Shown: positions 43,207 to 52,354, counted from the stretch's first letter. The stretch is DNA of 64,000 nucleotides from Priestia abyssalis (GCF_002019595.1 NZ_KV917369.1:36138-100137); one strand, 5' to 3'. A program made the numbers and translations. The notes: generated by a model not told the origin, from the letters alone.

Positions 43207-45123
43207 TTATTTTAAAAGGCGCAAGCTATTCAATATGACCAGTATCGTACTTCCTTCATGTCCAATGACACCAAAAGGCAAGTCGAGAAATTGAAGGAAA
43301 TTGGAACAAATAAGGAAAATGATGACGGTGATGGAAAAGATAACATTTTGCTTCACGATTTTGTTCATTCTTTTTGAGAGTTCCATCGCTTCCGCAATTT
43401 TTGATAAATCATTTTTCATTAATACAATATCAGCTGTTTCTAGTGCTACATCGGTTCCTTCTCCCATGGCAATCCCGACATGGGCTGTTGCAAGGGCCGG
43501 TGCATCATTAATTCCGTCTCCCACCATCGCGACAGTCTCGAATTCCCCTTTTAGGTCTTTAATTTTGTTAACTTTTTCTTCTGGGAGGCATTCGGCCATA
43601 TAATGGTCTACATGACATTCTTGAGCGATTGCTTCAGCCGTTTTCTCTCCATCTCCTGTCAGCATGATCGTGTAAACGCCAAGCCGCTTTAAGTGTTCCA
43701 GGGCAGAAGCGGTTTCTTCCCTAACGACATCTTTTAAGGCAAGAAGGCCGATGATTCCTTTTGAATCTTTGGCAAACACAATCGTTTTACCTTCCTCAGC
43801 AAGCTTGAGAGCAATGGAATTTTGAAAAGAAAGAGCTTCTTCTTTTCCGATAAACTCAGCTTTCCCAACCTTCCATTCCTCTTTCCCGACAGAACCGATG
43901 ACTCCCCAGCCCGGTACATCTTCTAGATAATCAGGCGGTAACAATGGTTCACATCCTTGTTCTTTTGCATGTTTTACAATGGCCTGTGCCAATGGATGAT
44001 TAGATTGGCGTTCAATGGATGAGATTTTTTGCAAAAACTCGGTTTCATTTACATCAGAGCGAATGATGACGTTTGTCACTTCCGGCTTTCCTTTTGTCAA
44101 AGTACCTGTTTTATCAAGGGCAATCGCTTGTAAGTGAGTAAGACGTTCCAGATGCACGCCGCCTTTAAATAAAATCCCTTTTCGAGCCCCGTTCGAGATA
44201 GCAGACAAAGAAGCGGGCATAATAGATGCAACGAGAGCACACGGTGAAGCGACAACAAGTAAGATCATAGCCCGGTAAAATGTCTCTGTCCAGCTCCAGC
44301 CAAGTACGTAGTGAGGAAGAAACATCATCACTCCTACACTAATTAGAATGATTTTCACATAGATTCCTTCAAATCTTTCGATAAAAAGCTGAGAAGGAGA
44401 TTTTTCGCTTTGTGCGCTTTGTACGAGCTGAATGATTTTTTGAAACAACGTTTCTTGTGAATTTTTGGTGATTTCAACGGTAATGGCCCCTTTTAAGTTG
44501 ACGGTACCCGCAAAGACTTCATCTTTTCCGGCCTTAAAAACGGGAACGGCTTCTCCAGTAATGGCGGATTGATCAATGGTTGTTTCACCTGTTACGATGA
44601 TGCCGTCAGAAGGTAAACGCTCACCGGGTTTAACCAGGATGCAGTCGCCAATGGAAAGTTCGGATACATGGACCACTTCTTCTATTCCATTGCAGATACG
44701 AGTTGCTTGCTCTGGCTGGAGTTCCATTAAAGAATTGATTTCTCGATGACTTTTATTCATTGTATACGTTTCAAGGGCACCGCTTAATGCGAAAATGAAG
44801 ATGAGCATGGCTCCTTCTGTCCAATAACCGATGATGGCCGATCCGATCGCGGCAAAAATCATCAGCATCTCGACATTCAGTTCCCGATTCTCAATGGTTT
44901 CTTCAATACCTTCTTTCGCTTTTGCGTATCCTCCGATCACATAAGCTAATACAAACAATGTAATAGATAAAGCTGACTCATTGTTTATGGATGCAATCCA
45001 TCCGGCTAAAATAAGAAAACCGCATAATAAAGCCGCTATTAATTCGCCATGGTCGGAAAGGAAAGCGACGAAAGAAGAAGGTTTTTCTGCGGTTTTTCGT
45101 TTTGCTACTACATTTGCTTCCAT
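43207..45123 (-). CDS. pfeT: P1B-type metal-transporting ATPase (PfeT/ZosA-like iron efflux)
   Basis: A 638-residue membrane ATPase with no N-terminal HMA domain. P-type signatures: phosphorylation site DKTGTLTKG, TGEAVPV, SNHPLAQAIV (His-Pro of the nucleotide domain), MLTGDGEKTA, GDGINDAPALA. The membrane metal site is ASPCALVAS, as in B. subtilis PfeT (formerly ZosA), an Fe(II) exporter controlled by PerR and Fur. The metal is inferred from this and from the PerR/Fur-like box upstream. ATG 45123 is chosen: AAGGAG is eight bases upstream, while the GTG at 45132 overlaps it. A copy of RE2 lies in the leader. Confidence 0.85.
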   Translation of the reverse strand: MEANVVAKRKTAEKPSSFVAFLSDHGELIAALLCGFLILAGWIASINNESALSITLFVLAYVIGGYAKAKEGIEETIENRELNVEMLMIFAAIGSAIIGYWTEGAMLIFIFALSGALETYTMNKSHREINSLMELQPEQATRICNGIEEVVHVSELSIGDCILVKPGERLPSDGIIVTGETTIDQSAITGEAVPVFKAGKDEVFAGTVNLKGAITVEITKNSQETLFQKIIQLVQSAQSEKSPSQLFIERFEGIYVKIILISVGVMMFLPHYVLGWSWTETFYRAMILLVVASPCALVASIMPASLSAISNGARKGILFKGGVHLERLTHLQAIALDKTGTLTKGKPEVTNVIIRSDVNETEFLQKISSIERQSNHPLAQAIVKHAKEQGCEPLLPPDYLEDVPGWGVIGSVGKEEWKVGKAEFIGKEEALSFQNSIALKLAEEGKTIVFAKDSKGIIGLLALKDVVREETASALEHLKRLGVYTIMLTGDGEKTAEAIAQECHVDHYMAECLPEEKVNKIKDLKGEFETVAMVGDGINDAPALATAHVGIAMGEGTDVALETADIVLMKNDLSKIAEAMELSKRMNKIVKQNVIFSITVIIFLICSNFLQFLDLPFGVIGHEGSTILVILNSLRLLK

Positions 45124-45171
45124 ACATATCACTCCTTTTTATTGATTGAAAAGGGGAATGCAACTTTCTCT

Positions 45172-45293
45172 TTGCTGTCTAACTATGGCTCTTAATCTTT
45201 CAGTCGTTTCACTTCTGCCTATAAAATCAAAGAGCAGTTACCCGCTCAGAAGTTTCAATGTCTTTCAAGATCGAACAGTCGCCTTCGCTTTTC
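45172..45293 (-). repeat. Structured repeat RE2, copy c (inverted, in the pfeT leader)
   Basis: Read on the minus strand it runs GAAAAGCGAAGGCGACTGTT ... CTTCTGAGC ... GGCAGAAGTGAAACGACTG ... AAAGATTAAGAGCC ... GTTAGACAGC, parallel to the copy between 23S and 5S. ATCTT/AAGAT and CTTCTG/CAGAAG pairs are kept. It is the only copy seen outside stable RNA genes and would lie in the 5' untranslated part of the pfeT message. Confidence 0.75.
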
Positions 45294-45301
45294 TTTTCAA
45301 T

Positions 45302-45316
45302 TGATAATTAGAATCA
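45302..45316 (-). promoter_or_regulatory. PerR/Fur-type box upstream of pfeT
   Basis: TGATAATTAGAATCA matches the 7-1-7 Fur/PerR consensus TGATAATNATTATCA at 12 of 14 defined positions, and GAATCATTA directly after adds an overlapping half site. It is about 180 bases from the start codon, so the promoter must lie nearby and the leader be long. Confidence 0.55.
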
Positions 45317-45524
45317 GAATCATTACCCCTAAAAAAGCATGAAAGCTGCCATCTAAATAGATAGCAGCATCTTTCGTTTCCCTATATTTATTTGCCCATA
45401 TTATACCATGAATCCAAGGTGTTGAAAAAGATTATTTTCGATTAATATATGATGAACTGATTAATGAGTGATTAAAAAAGAGCCTGTCCTATAAGTCCTA
45501 ATCAGCCGTAAAAATGGATGTTTA

Positions 45525-45583
45525 CTGAAACGCCCCGTTACGAAACCTTTGATTGTACTGGATTTTCATAACGGAGCTTTCAG
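45525..45583 (-). repeat. Palindromic repeat P1, copy 3
   Basis: CTGAAACGCCCCGTTA and TAACGGAGCTTTCAG pair; read on the minus strand the core is AAAATCCAGTACAATC, matching copies 28078 and 31278. The inner arm reads GTTA/TAAC where other copies read GTCA/TGAC, a paired change. Confidence 0.8.
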
Positions 45584-45630
45584 GAGGATGCATCAAAAGG
45601 GTACTTTTTCCCCTTTTGATGCATCCTCTT
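45583..45630 (-). repeat. Hairpin repeat T2, copy 1
   Basis: AGGATGCATCAAAAGGG and CCCTTTTGATGCATCCT form a 17-bp stem. Directly joined to P1 copy 3, as at 62222-62331. Likely terminates the BH0509-type gene. Confidence 0.8.
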
Positions 45631-45641
45631 CGTAGAGGAAA

Positions 45642-45788
45642 CTACTCTACAATTTCTTCATGATGATAATACACGGCATTATAAATGTGTTCAATATCGG
45701 CATCTGTCATATACATTAATGTCTCCCGGTCTAGCTCTCTCACCTTTGAAATAAATTCAACCATGTTTTTCCGTTCTTGTCTGCTCAT
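45642..45788 (-). CDS. BH0509-type small protein
   Basis: A 48-residue protein: MSRQERKNMVEFISKVRELD, then MYMTDADIEHIYNAVYYHHE. It resembles the BH0509 family of tiny Bacillaceae proteins, whose function is unknown. Ribosome site GAGGAG is nine bases before the chosen ATG (45788); another ATG two codons earlier is too close to it. It was too short for standard frame lists. Confidence 0.7.
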   Translation of the reverse strand: MSRQERKNMVEFISKVRELDRETLMYMTDADIEHIYNAVYYHHEEIVE

Positions 45789-45952
45789 CTTCATTAGCTC
45801 CTCTCAATCTTTTCCTGTTTTAATACAGTTTATTGTTGTTAATTGTATTATATAACAGAAAATTCTTTTTGTGTTAAATTTTTTGAAAAATAGGCAAAAA
45901 AAGTAAATGGATATAGGTAAACGGGAAGCATTGTCCCATTTACCTATATCCG

Positions 45953-47125
45953 TTAAGCGGCATCATGGAAAACCGACTTTTTTTGTTTGAAAGATTGTAA
46001 GGCAAAAAGAGCAAATAATAACATAAGGCTGATAACATAAAAAAAGCTGGCATTTGGAGAAAACTCAATGAATAAACCGCCTATAAAAGGCCCTATTATA
46101 CTTCCGATGCCAAAAGCCATGCCACACATTAAATTTCCAGCAGGCAACAAATGTTTTGGGAGCAAATCTGTCATATAACTAATCCCAAGGGAAAAGGTCG
46201 ACCCCACAAGCATACCGGCTGTGAATAAAGAAGCTACAAGGCCAATAGTGGATTGTTCCACGAAACTGGCACATAAAAAGGTTAGAAACCCGGAAGTCAA
46301 CACGAAGACTAACACATTTCTTCTCCCGTACTTATCACTCAAAATTCCAAGCGGCAATTGTGACACGATGCTCCCGAAGGCAAAGGCAGGGAGAATGATG
46401 GAAACCTCTTCAATAGCAATGCCTTTTCGTAAAGCGTAAACAGGAAAGTTCCCATGAAGAGATGCCTCTAAAAAACCATAACAAAAAGGTAAAAGCAGTG
46501 AAATCCAAGCGTATTTCATTACTTGGCCGAAGCGTCTTGCAGTACTTGAAAAAGAAGGGGAAGCATCGTCTTGGGCTGGATATTCATTCTTTAACAGAAA
46601 AATTAAGCACCATACAGTTAAACTTGTCAGGCCTGTAATTATAAAGGGTAAAGACGAATGGAGATGCAAAAGCGGAACGATTGAAGGTCCAAGAGCAAAT
46701 CCAAGTCCGAAAGAAATTCCATAATACGACATATTGCGGCCAAGTTGATTGGAAGCGGAAGAAGACGTGATCCATGTTTGAGTACCGAAATGCAGCGCAT
46801 GATCTCCGATGCCGATAAATAATCGCAATAGGAACCAAAACCAAAATGATTTCCATAAAGGAAAACAGAAGAGGCAAATGATAACAAGCATGCCTCCATA
46901 AAGAAGAAAAGACTTATATCCGTATTTTCGCAATGGGTGTTCCATAAAAGGAGATGCCAGCAGAATGCCAATATAAAGGGCCGTTGCATGCAAACCGTTT
47001 AGGGAAGAAGAAATCCCGCTTTGCTCAAAGATGATGGAAATAACGGGCAGAAGCATGCCTTGAGAAAAACCTGAAATGCCAACGATCATGACTAATATCC
47101 AAAGGTGCATATTGTTTATTTTCAT
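45953..47125 (-). CDS. yfkF: Major facilitator superfamily transporter (YfkF-like)
   Basis: A 390-residue protein with twelve predicted membrane segments and a cytosolic loop in the middle (NEYPAQDDASPSFSS). GILSDKYGRRNVLVF after segment 8 is the typical MFS loop motif, and the cysteine- and glycine-rich segments match drug/metabolite exporters. Named by resemblance to B. subtilis YfkF and by its place next to other yfk genes. The substrate is unknown. It is divergent from the OsmC gene. Confidence 0.87.
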   Translation of the reverse strand: MKINNMHLWILVMIVGISGFSQGMLLPVISIIFEQSGISSSLNGLHATALYIGILLASPFMEHPLRKYGYKSFLLYGGMLVIICLFCFPLWKSFWFWFLLRLFIGIGDHALHFGTQTWITSSSASNQLGRNMSYYGISFGLGFALGPSIVPLLHLHSSLPFIITGLTSLTVWCLIFLLKNEYPAQDDASPSFSSTARRFGQVMKYAWISLLLPFCYGFLEASLHGNFPVYALRKGIAIEEVSIILPAFAFGSIVSQLPLGILSDKYGRRNVLVFVLTSGFLTFLCASFVEQSTIGLVASLFTAGMLVGSTFSLGISYMTDLLPKHLLPAGNLMCGMAFGIGSIIGPFIGGLFIEFSPNASFFYVISLMLLFALFALQSFKQKKSVFHDAA

Positions 47126-47349
47126 AAGTATATCTCCGCTGGTTGATAAAATGATTTCTTTTTGATGGTATAGGTTGTAGAACCGTCTTGCAAGAGATTT
47201 TTAATACAGGATATACATCTGGGGAATTTAACAGGCAGTGAAACTCACCTAAAGAAAGCTTTCTTTGCCCCGCACTGATTTGGTGGTTCAGCTGTATCAT
47301 TTGTATGCTTGAAAAGGTTATGCTATAACAAAGAAAAGGAGTGAGAAAC

Positions 47350-47733
47350 ATGGAATTCAAAATGAAACCAGAGACGGGATTTACGGCCCAATTACCGTAT
47401 GGGGAGTTACATATTGCAGGAGAAGAAGAATACGGTTTTCGTCCATATCAGCTTATGGTCTCGTCGATTGCGGTATGCAGTGGAGGAGTTTTACGTAAAA
47501 TTTTGAAAAAGAAGCGTCTTGAAGTAGAGGATATGACGATTCAAACAGAGGTTGTACGCAATGAAGAAAAAGCTAATCGTCTTGAGAAAATCCATATTCA
47601 TTATGTAATAAAGGGAAACAATTTACCGAAAGAAAAAGTAGAGCAATCATTGGAGCTTGCTCGTAAAAACTGTCCAATGGTTCAATCCGTTGTAGGAAGC
47701 ATTGAAGTGACAGAGAGCTTTGAGCTTATCTGA
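47350..47733 (+). CDS. OsmC family protein (peroxiredoxin-like)
   Basis: A 127-residue cytosolic protein. The two OsmC/Ohr-fold cysteines are Cys43 in SSIAVCSGGVLRKIL and Cys108 in LARKNCPMVQSV, so thiol peroxidase activity toward organic hydroperoxides is possible. ATG 47350 has AAGGAGTG seven bases upstream; the GTG at 47341 lies in that site. Monocistronic. Confidence 0.85.
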   Translation: MEFKMKPETGFTAQLPYGELHIAGEEEYGFRPYQLMVSSIAVCSGGVLRKILKKKRLEVEDMTIQTEVVRNEEKANRLEKIHIHYVIKGNNLPKEKVEQSLELARKNCPMVQSVVGSIEVTESFELI

Positions 47734-47783
47734 ATTCGAGGGCCAGGGTCTTTATCCCGGCCCTTCTTGATCTCACATAAACA

Positions 47784-47820
47784 ACAGTAAGAACGCCATT
47801 CATGGAAACTTCCTTTATTG
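47784..47820 (+). repeat. Possible short decayed copy of element S
   Basis: AACAGTAAGAACGCC followed by TTCATGGAAACTTCCTTTAT resembles the two ends of element S (GCAGTAAGACCCC and CTGATGGAAGTTTCCTTTAT) joined with the middle missing, as at 58135-58180. The match is imperfect. Confidence 0.35.
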
Positions 47821-48231
47821 AAGTACCTCTGGTTTGCTCCCCGCTTTTTCGTAATAGCGAATACTTCCCGGCGTAAGCTGAAGCAATACATAGTCTGGAT
47901 CATCTGGACTGCTTAGCCATTCCGTTAAATAATCATTCCAATATTTGTTTTTTAACTCCTGATTATCAGAGATGGCAGCTGTTGCTTCAATTTCAACGTA
48001 GGAATCATTCCATCCTTTTCCTTCATATCCTAGTAATACATGGACATTTGGGTTTTGTTTAATTTCATCTACCTTGTGAGTATCTTTATTGGTTGCCGTG
48101 TATAATACTAAATCTTCATGAAAAAATATCATAAATCGAGAATAGGGACGGTTGTCTTGAATGGTTGCTAAGGTTCCGATTTTATGATTGCTTAAAATGG
48201 TCAAAACTTTATTTTTGAGCTCTTCTGACAT
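47815..48231 (-). CDS. Pyridoxamine 5'-phosphate oxidase-like general stress protein 26 homologue
   Basis: A 138-residue split-barrel flavin/PLP-type protein: KIGTLATIQDNRPYSRFMIF, YTATNKDTHKVDEIKQNPNV and HVLLGYEGKGWNDSYVEIEA match B. subtilis YdaG (general stress protein 26). Physiological reaction unknown. A weak SigB-like promoter (GTTTAA, 15 bases, GGAAGA; minus strand 48295-48269) lies upstream. It overlaps the decayed element at its 3' end. Confidence 0.87.
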   Translation of the reverse strand: MSEELKNKVLTILSNHKIGTLATIQDNRPYSRFMIFFHEDLVLYTATNKDTHKVDEIKQNPNVHVLLGYEGKGWNDSYVEIEATAAISDNQELKNKYWNDYLTEWLSSPDDPDYVLLQLTPGSIRYYEKAGSKPEVLQ

Positions 48232-48268
48232 GTCTTCAACTCCTCATTTTAAAAATGTCCATCCTTAA

Positions 48269-48295
48269 TCTTCCTGATTGGCTAAAGTTTTAAAC
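48269..48295 (-). promoter_or_regulatory. Weak SigB-like promoter candidate
   Basis: GTTTAA and GGAAGA with a 15-base spacer on the minus strand, 38 bases before the GSP26-type gene. The -10 half is a poor match to GGGTAT; listed because the homologue in B. subtilis is SigB-dependent. Confidence 0.35.
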
Positions 48296-48468
48296 ATGAA
48301 AATAAAAGTAAAAGCGAATAACTAAGAAAGAAGATGTTTATAAGTAAAAGGAAAAGGAAATAGTTTAAAAAGTAATTTTTATGTAAATTATACCAAAATC
48401 CCCTATTCTTAATGTTTATCGATTCTTATAATAAAAAAGGTAAAAAATAAAAAAGAAGGTGCTTGATT

Positions 48469-49524
48469 ATGGTTAATAAGATATTTTTTCTGGCGGTATT
48501 AATCGGTGTTCCTTTATCTGTAGCTGGGAGCTTGATGCACTGGTCACCTGTTTTATTATTTGTTATTTATTGTTTAACAATCATTGCACTTGCCAGCTAC
48601 ATGGGAAGAGCAACAGAAAGTTTGGCGGTTGTGGCAGGACCTCAAATCGGAGGATTGTTGAATGCGACATTCGGTAATGCAGTTGAGTTGATCATCTCGA
48701 TCTTTGCTCTCAAAGAAGGTCTTGTGGAAGTGGTCCTGGCTTCGTTAACGGGTTCTGTTCTTGGAAACTTGCTGTTGGTAGCAGGTTTATCCTTTTTTGT
48801 CGGCGGATTAAAATATAAGCGCCAGGAGTTTAACGTCTATGATGCACGCCATAACTCCGGCCTGTTGATGTTTGCGGTTATTGTCGCATTTGTCATTCCT
48901 GAAGTGTTTGCACAGGGAATGCCTGAAGATAAAACATTGACATTAAGTATTGGAATTTCTATCATCTTAATTTTGCTTTATTTATCGGCTCTATTTTTCC
49001 GTTTGGTTACGCATCGCGGGGTATATCAGCATAAAAGTGATCAAGTAGAAGAGCATGAAGAAGCAGAATGGGGAAAAGGAAAAGCTCTTGCCATTTTAGC
49101 TGTAGCAACAGTTGCTGTTGCTTACGTATCCGAAAATCTTGTACATACATTTGAAGTGGTAGCTGAGCGGTTTGGTTGGAGTGAACTATTTATTGGGGTT
49201 ATTATCGTTGCTATCGTAGGAAATGCGGCAGAGCATGCCTCAGCGATTGTCATGGCATATAAAAATAAAATGAACATTGCGGTTGAAATTGCTGTGGGAT
49301 CGACATTGCAGATTGCTTTATTTGTAGCGCCTGTTCTTGTCCTGGTTTCACTTTTATTTCCGACAACGATGCCTCTCGTATTCACTATGCCTGAACTCAT
49401 TTCAATGGTCACGGCGGTTTTATTGATGATTGTTATCTCTAATGACGGCGACACAAACTGGTTTGAAGGAGCAACGCTCTTGGCTGCCTACGTTATAATG
49501 GGAATCGGTTTTTATCTACTGTAA
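48469..49524 (+). CDS. chaA: Calcium/proton antiporter ChaA type (YfkE)
   Basis: A 351-residue membrane protein of the CaCA superfamily with eleven or so membrane segments. The two inverted repeats carry the exchange motifs GGLLNATFGNAVELIISIFA (near residue 63) and FIGVIIVAIVGNAAEHASAI (near residue 245); the acidic loop HKSDQVEEHEEAE lies between. YfkE of B. subtilis exports Ca2+ in exchange for protons. ATG 48469 has AAGGTG eight bases upstream. Two tandem terminators follow. Confidence 0.92.
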   Translation: MVNKIFFLAVLIGVPLSVAGSLMHWSPVLLFVIYCLTIIALASYMGRATESLAVVAGPQIGGLLNATFGNAVELIISIFALKEGLVEVVLASLTGSVLGNLLLVAGLSFFVGGLKYKRQEFNVYDARHNSGLLMFAVIVAFVIPEVFAQGMPEDKTLTLSIGISIILILLYLSALFFRLVTHRGVYQHKSDQVEEHEEAEWGKGKALAILAVATVAVAYVSENLVHTFEVVAERFGWSELFIGVIIVAIVGNAAEHASAIVMAYKNKMNIAVEIAVGSTLQIALFVAPVLVLVSLLFPTTMPLVFTMPELISMVTAVLLMIVISNDGDTNWFEGATLLAAYVIMGIGFYLL

Positions 49525-49525
49525 A

Positions 49526-49563
49526 TAGAAGGCCGTGAGTAAAGTACACTCACGGCCTTCTAT
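49526..49563 (+). terminator. Terminator 1 after chaA
   Basis: TAGAAGGCCGTGAGT and ACTCACGGCCTTCTA form a perfect 15-bp stem around AAAGTAC, one base after the stop codon. Confidence 0.88.
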
Positions 49564-49573
49564 ATTATATACG

Positions 49574-49617
49574 AAAAAAGCCTTTGTCTTTCATTTGAAA
49601 GACAAAGGCTTTTTTCA
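49574..49617 (+). terminator. Terminator 2 after chaA
   Basis: AAAAAGCCTTTGTCTTTC and GAAAGACAAAGGCTTTTTT form a perfect 17- to 18-bp stem. The remaining gap to 49860 is AT-rich promoter DNA with no gene. Confidence 0.9.
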
Positions 49618-49860
49618 AGCTGATTAAGTATTAAGAATCTCCCTCCCTGTCGTATAAGTCTTTAAATGGCTAGGTCTCCCTCCTTTTCTTTTTGAAGGAT
49701 GTAATAAGACTATATGAGGTATTTATTTTGAATATTCCACATTTTTGTTAACGTTTTCATTTTGAGTTGGAAATGAATAATTTTTCCGTGAAAGAGAGGA
49801 TAAATAAAAAAGTTTTTGAAAAAACTATACGTGATGATTTGAATGGAAAGGAGCCTATCT

Positions 49861-50673
49861 ATGCTTCGGAAGATATCATTGTCAATTATTGTTCTTTATT
49901 CTTTATGTATCACGCCATTTCAAGCATATGCGGCTGAAGGGAACCAGCAGCAAACCTCTTCTTCAGTAAAGGTGCCGAATTCAACCTTAAATATCTCAAA
50001 AGAAAATACATATCCTAATGCTACACAGGATATGCCGTATTTACAGCCAAGTGAATTGGCCAAGGAGTTATTGGATACATCCAATGTCAAAATCGAAAAT
50101 CCTGACTTGATTCGAATGCTGAATGAATCGACAATTTCAAAATCCGTTTTGGGGCTGGGCTCCCGAGCAACCATTTTTTTAGGGCACTGGCCATTGAATT
50201 ATGAATCAACAGAAACGACTACAAATTGGGAATATCAACGAATCAATGCGAATCTCTTTGATAATCGGGCAGGGAAAATGCCTTACCAAATTCGCTATAA
50301 ACAAGAAGAGCAAAGGCAAATTAAGGGCGGGCTGACAGCGAGAGTTCCAAACGTAGAACATGTAAAGCAAATGATGCTGTTAAAAGCAATGTCAAAAACG
50401 AATTTGCCTTTAGCTTTCACCACCGTTATAGGAGCGGGAACGAAGAAAGACCAAGTATATAACGTACCGCCCAAAAAAGTGGGTTATTTATACGGTTATG
50501 CGCCTGCTGTAAATGAAAAAGGGAAAGTAACTTACGGTGAGGTATACCTTGTATTAAAAGGAACAAAACGAATGATTATCGTAAAAAACGTTACTTCTCA
50601 AGGAATCGGGGCGTGGATCCCTGTACAAGATTATGTTTCATTCGGCTTTGCGGTTTATGATCACCATAGATAG
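49861..50673 (+). CDS. yfkD: Secreted YfkD-like protein
   Basis: A 270-residue protein with a signal peptide (MLRKISLSIIVLYSLCITPF with cleavage near AYAAEG) and a soluble body of unknown fold, including ESTETTTNWEYQRINANLFD and LPLAFTTVIGAGTKKDQVYN. It matches YfkD by length and neighbours (between yfkE and yfkAB). Function unknown. ATG 49861 has AAAGGAG seven bases upstream; TTG 49843 is rejected. Confidence 0.85.
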   Translation: MLRKISLSIIVLYSLCITPFQAYAAEGNQQQTSSSVKVPNSTLNISKENTYPNATQDMPYLQPSELAKELLDTSNVKIENPDLIRMLNESTISKSVLGLGSRATIFLGHWPLNYESTETTTNWEYQRINANLFDNRAGKMPYQIRYKQEEQRQIKGGLTARVPNVEHVKQMMLLKAMSKTNLPLAFTTVIGAGTKKDQVYNVPPKKVGYLYGYAPAVNEKGKVTYGEVYLVLKGTKRMIIVKNVTSQGIGAWIPVQDYVSFGFAVYDHHR

Positions 50674-50675
50674 AA

Positions 50676-50736
50676 GAAAAAGAGTAAGGCTGATTCAAGG
50701 GGGAAAAATCTTCTGAGTCAGCCTCACTCTCTTTAT
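50676..50736. terminator. Terminator between yfkD and yfkAB
   Basis: AGAGTAAGGCTGATTCA and TGAGTCAGCCTCACTCT pair with two mismatches around GGGGGAAAAATCTTC. Suits both convergent genes. Confidence 0.7.
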
Positions 50737-50772
50737 GCTGCTCTTATCGGGCAGCAAATGTTGAATTGTATC

Positions 50773-51900
50773 TTATAAAGATAGGCGAGAGGTTTTTTTG
50801 GTAAAGTCTTCAGTTGGATAGTAGCTGTTTTTTACTAAAATATTTGGTCCAAGGCATTGTACGTTTGGGCAATGGCAGCTCAATTGCGCAGAGAGAGAAG
50901 ATTGCTGCCAAGTTTGAAAAGCTTCCTGAAGCGTATGTGTTTGAACATTGCCTAAAGGAGGAGTATCTCCGAAATCCGTTACAATAATATCTCCGTTAAA
51001 AATATTCACATTTAAACGAGAACGACCGTCAGGATCATTTCGTACCGTCACATTTTTACTTGTATACAGTCGTTTCAGTAAGTCTAAATTTTCGTCGTTA
51101 TCACTACAAGGATAAAATGGTAATGTTCCAAACAACATCCAAACATTTTCGTCTCTAATGTCTAATAAGTGATGGATAGCGGAGCGCATGTCTTCAAGCG
51201 ATAAAGTTTCAAGAGTGCTGGCAAAATCGCTTGGATACATGGGATGAACTTCATGGCGCTTACATTCCATCTCATCCACAATTTGACGATGGATCTGTTC
51301 AATGTGCGGAAGCGTTCGTTTGTTTAACATCGTTTCAGCTGACACGATGACGCCTGCTCTTGATAATGCTTTGCTGTTCTCAATCATACGCTCAAAATAT
51401 TTCGCACGTTGTTCATAAGTTGGTTTGCGCTCCATCATGGCAAATCCTCCTTCCGCAAAGTCATCAATGGTTCCCCAATTATGAGAAATATGCAATACGT
51501 CCAAATATGGAGCGATGAGTTCGTAACGTGACAAATCCAACGTTAAGTTTGAATTAATTTGCGTACGTACTCCTCGTTCACGGGCATACTTTAAAAGAGG
51601 GAGAACGTAATTTTTGACAGAAGACATAGAGAGCATCGGCTCCCCTCCTGTAATGCTCAATGAGCGAAGGGTTGGTATTTCCTCCAGACGTTTGATGAGC
51701 AATTCAATCGGGAGGGCGACGGGGTCTTTTGGTTGCAGCGTGTAACCTACTGCACAATGCTCACATCGCATATTACAAAGGGTGGTTGTCGTAAACTCCA
51801 CATTGGTTAAAGTAGGCATGCCATATTGTTTTATGTCTAAATAAGCTTCCCATGGATCATAGGAAGGGGTAATGGGTTGAAGTGATGAAATTTTATTCAT
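50773..51900 (-). CDS. yfkAB: Radical SAM protein with CxCxxxxC motif (YfkAB)
   Basis: A 375-residue cytosolic radical SAM enzyme. The cluster ligands are Cys42, Cys46 and Cys49 in CNMRCEHC, with SITGGEPML following. The C-terminal CxC-xxxx-C motif CHCPNVQC near residue 348 gives the family name and may bind a second cluster. B. subtilis YfkA and YfkB are now read as one gene; here it is intact. Substrate unknown. ATG 51900 is preferred because AAAGGAG is correctly placed; longer in-frame starts upstream have no site. Confidence 0.88.
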   Translation of the reverse strand: MNKISSLQPITPSYDPWEAYLDIKQYGMPTLTNVEFTTTTLCNMRCEHCAVGYTLQPKDPVALPIELLIKRLEEIPTLRSLSITGGEPMLSMSSVKNYVLPLLKYARERGVRTQINSNLTLDLSRYELIAPYLDVLHISHNWGTIDDFAEGGFAMMERKPTYEQRAKYFERMIENSKALSRAGVIVSAETMLNKRTLPHIEQIHRQIVDEMECKRHEVHPMYPSDFASTLETLSLEDMRSAIHHLLDIRDENVWMLFGTLPFYPCSDNDENLDLLKRLYTSKNVTVRNDPDGRSRLNVNIFNGDIIVTDFGDTPPLGNVQTHTLQEAFQTWQQSSLSAQLSCHCPNVQCLGPNILVKNSYYPTEDFTKKTSRLSL

Positions 51901-52020
51901 AAAAGACTCCTTTAAATAAAATGAAAGCCAACGACTATTATGAAATTTATTGAATGAAGTTGTCAATTATGAATTCATTCGTTAGGATTAAGTGAGAAGC
52001 AAGAAGGGAGCGAATAACGT

Positions 52021-52206
52021 ATGGGAAACGCAGTTCAAGATAAAGACGCACAAGTCGATTATTTAAAACAGCGATTAAATATGTTTCTAGATGTATTAGA
52101 TGCCATTGAGCCGGAACATACTGACTTAGAGGACATTGATCGCCTTATTCAAATGATTGACGATTTAGAAATGAAATGTGAACAATTTAAAAAAGACTCA
52201 AAATAG
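52021..52206 (+). CDS. SE1561 family small protein
   Basis: A 61-residue acidic helical protein (DYLKQRLNMFLDVLDAIEPE, then DIDRLIQMIDDLEMKCEQFK), resembling the SE1561 family of Bacilli and staphylococci. Function unknown. AAGGGAG lies ten bases before the ATG. Divergent from yfkAB and ended by hairpin repeat T2. Confidence 0.75.
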   Translation: MGNAVQDKDAQVDYLKQRLNMFLDVLDAIEPEHTDLEDIDRLIQMIDDLEMKCEQFKKDSK

Positions 52207-52258
52207 GAGGATGTGTCAAAAGAGGTGCTTTTACCTTTTTGACACATCCTCTTTTTAT
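52206..52258 (+). repeat. Hairpin repeat T2, copy 2 (terminator)
   Basis: AGGATGTGTCAAAA and TTTTGACACATCCT form a 14-bp stem, followed by CTTTTTATTTT. The CAAAA/TTTTG core is shared with copies at 45583, 54924 and 62285, with paired changes outside it. Confidence 0.8.
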
Positions 52259-52354
52259 TTTGTCTTTCGCTAAAAAATTCAAAGGAGTATAATGTTTAAT
52301 GTAGATTATATATTAGAAAACCGACACTAATAGGGGATTGGGAGGAGACTAGGA

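Larger units (their letters stand above)
45124..45641. other. Leader of pfeT and terminal repeats
   Basis: Holds, in order, an inverted RE2 repeat, a PerR/Fur-like box, a hairpin (GAAAGCTGCCATCT with AGATAGCAGCATCTTTC at 45349-45379), then repeats P1 copy 3 and T2 copy 1 that terminate the small gene coming from the right. No protein frame is supported. Confidence 0.6.
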
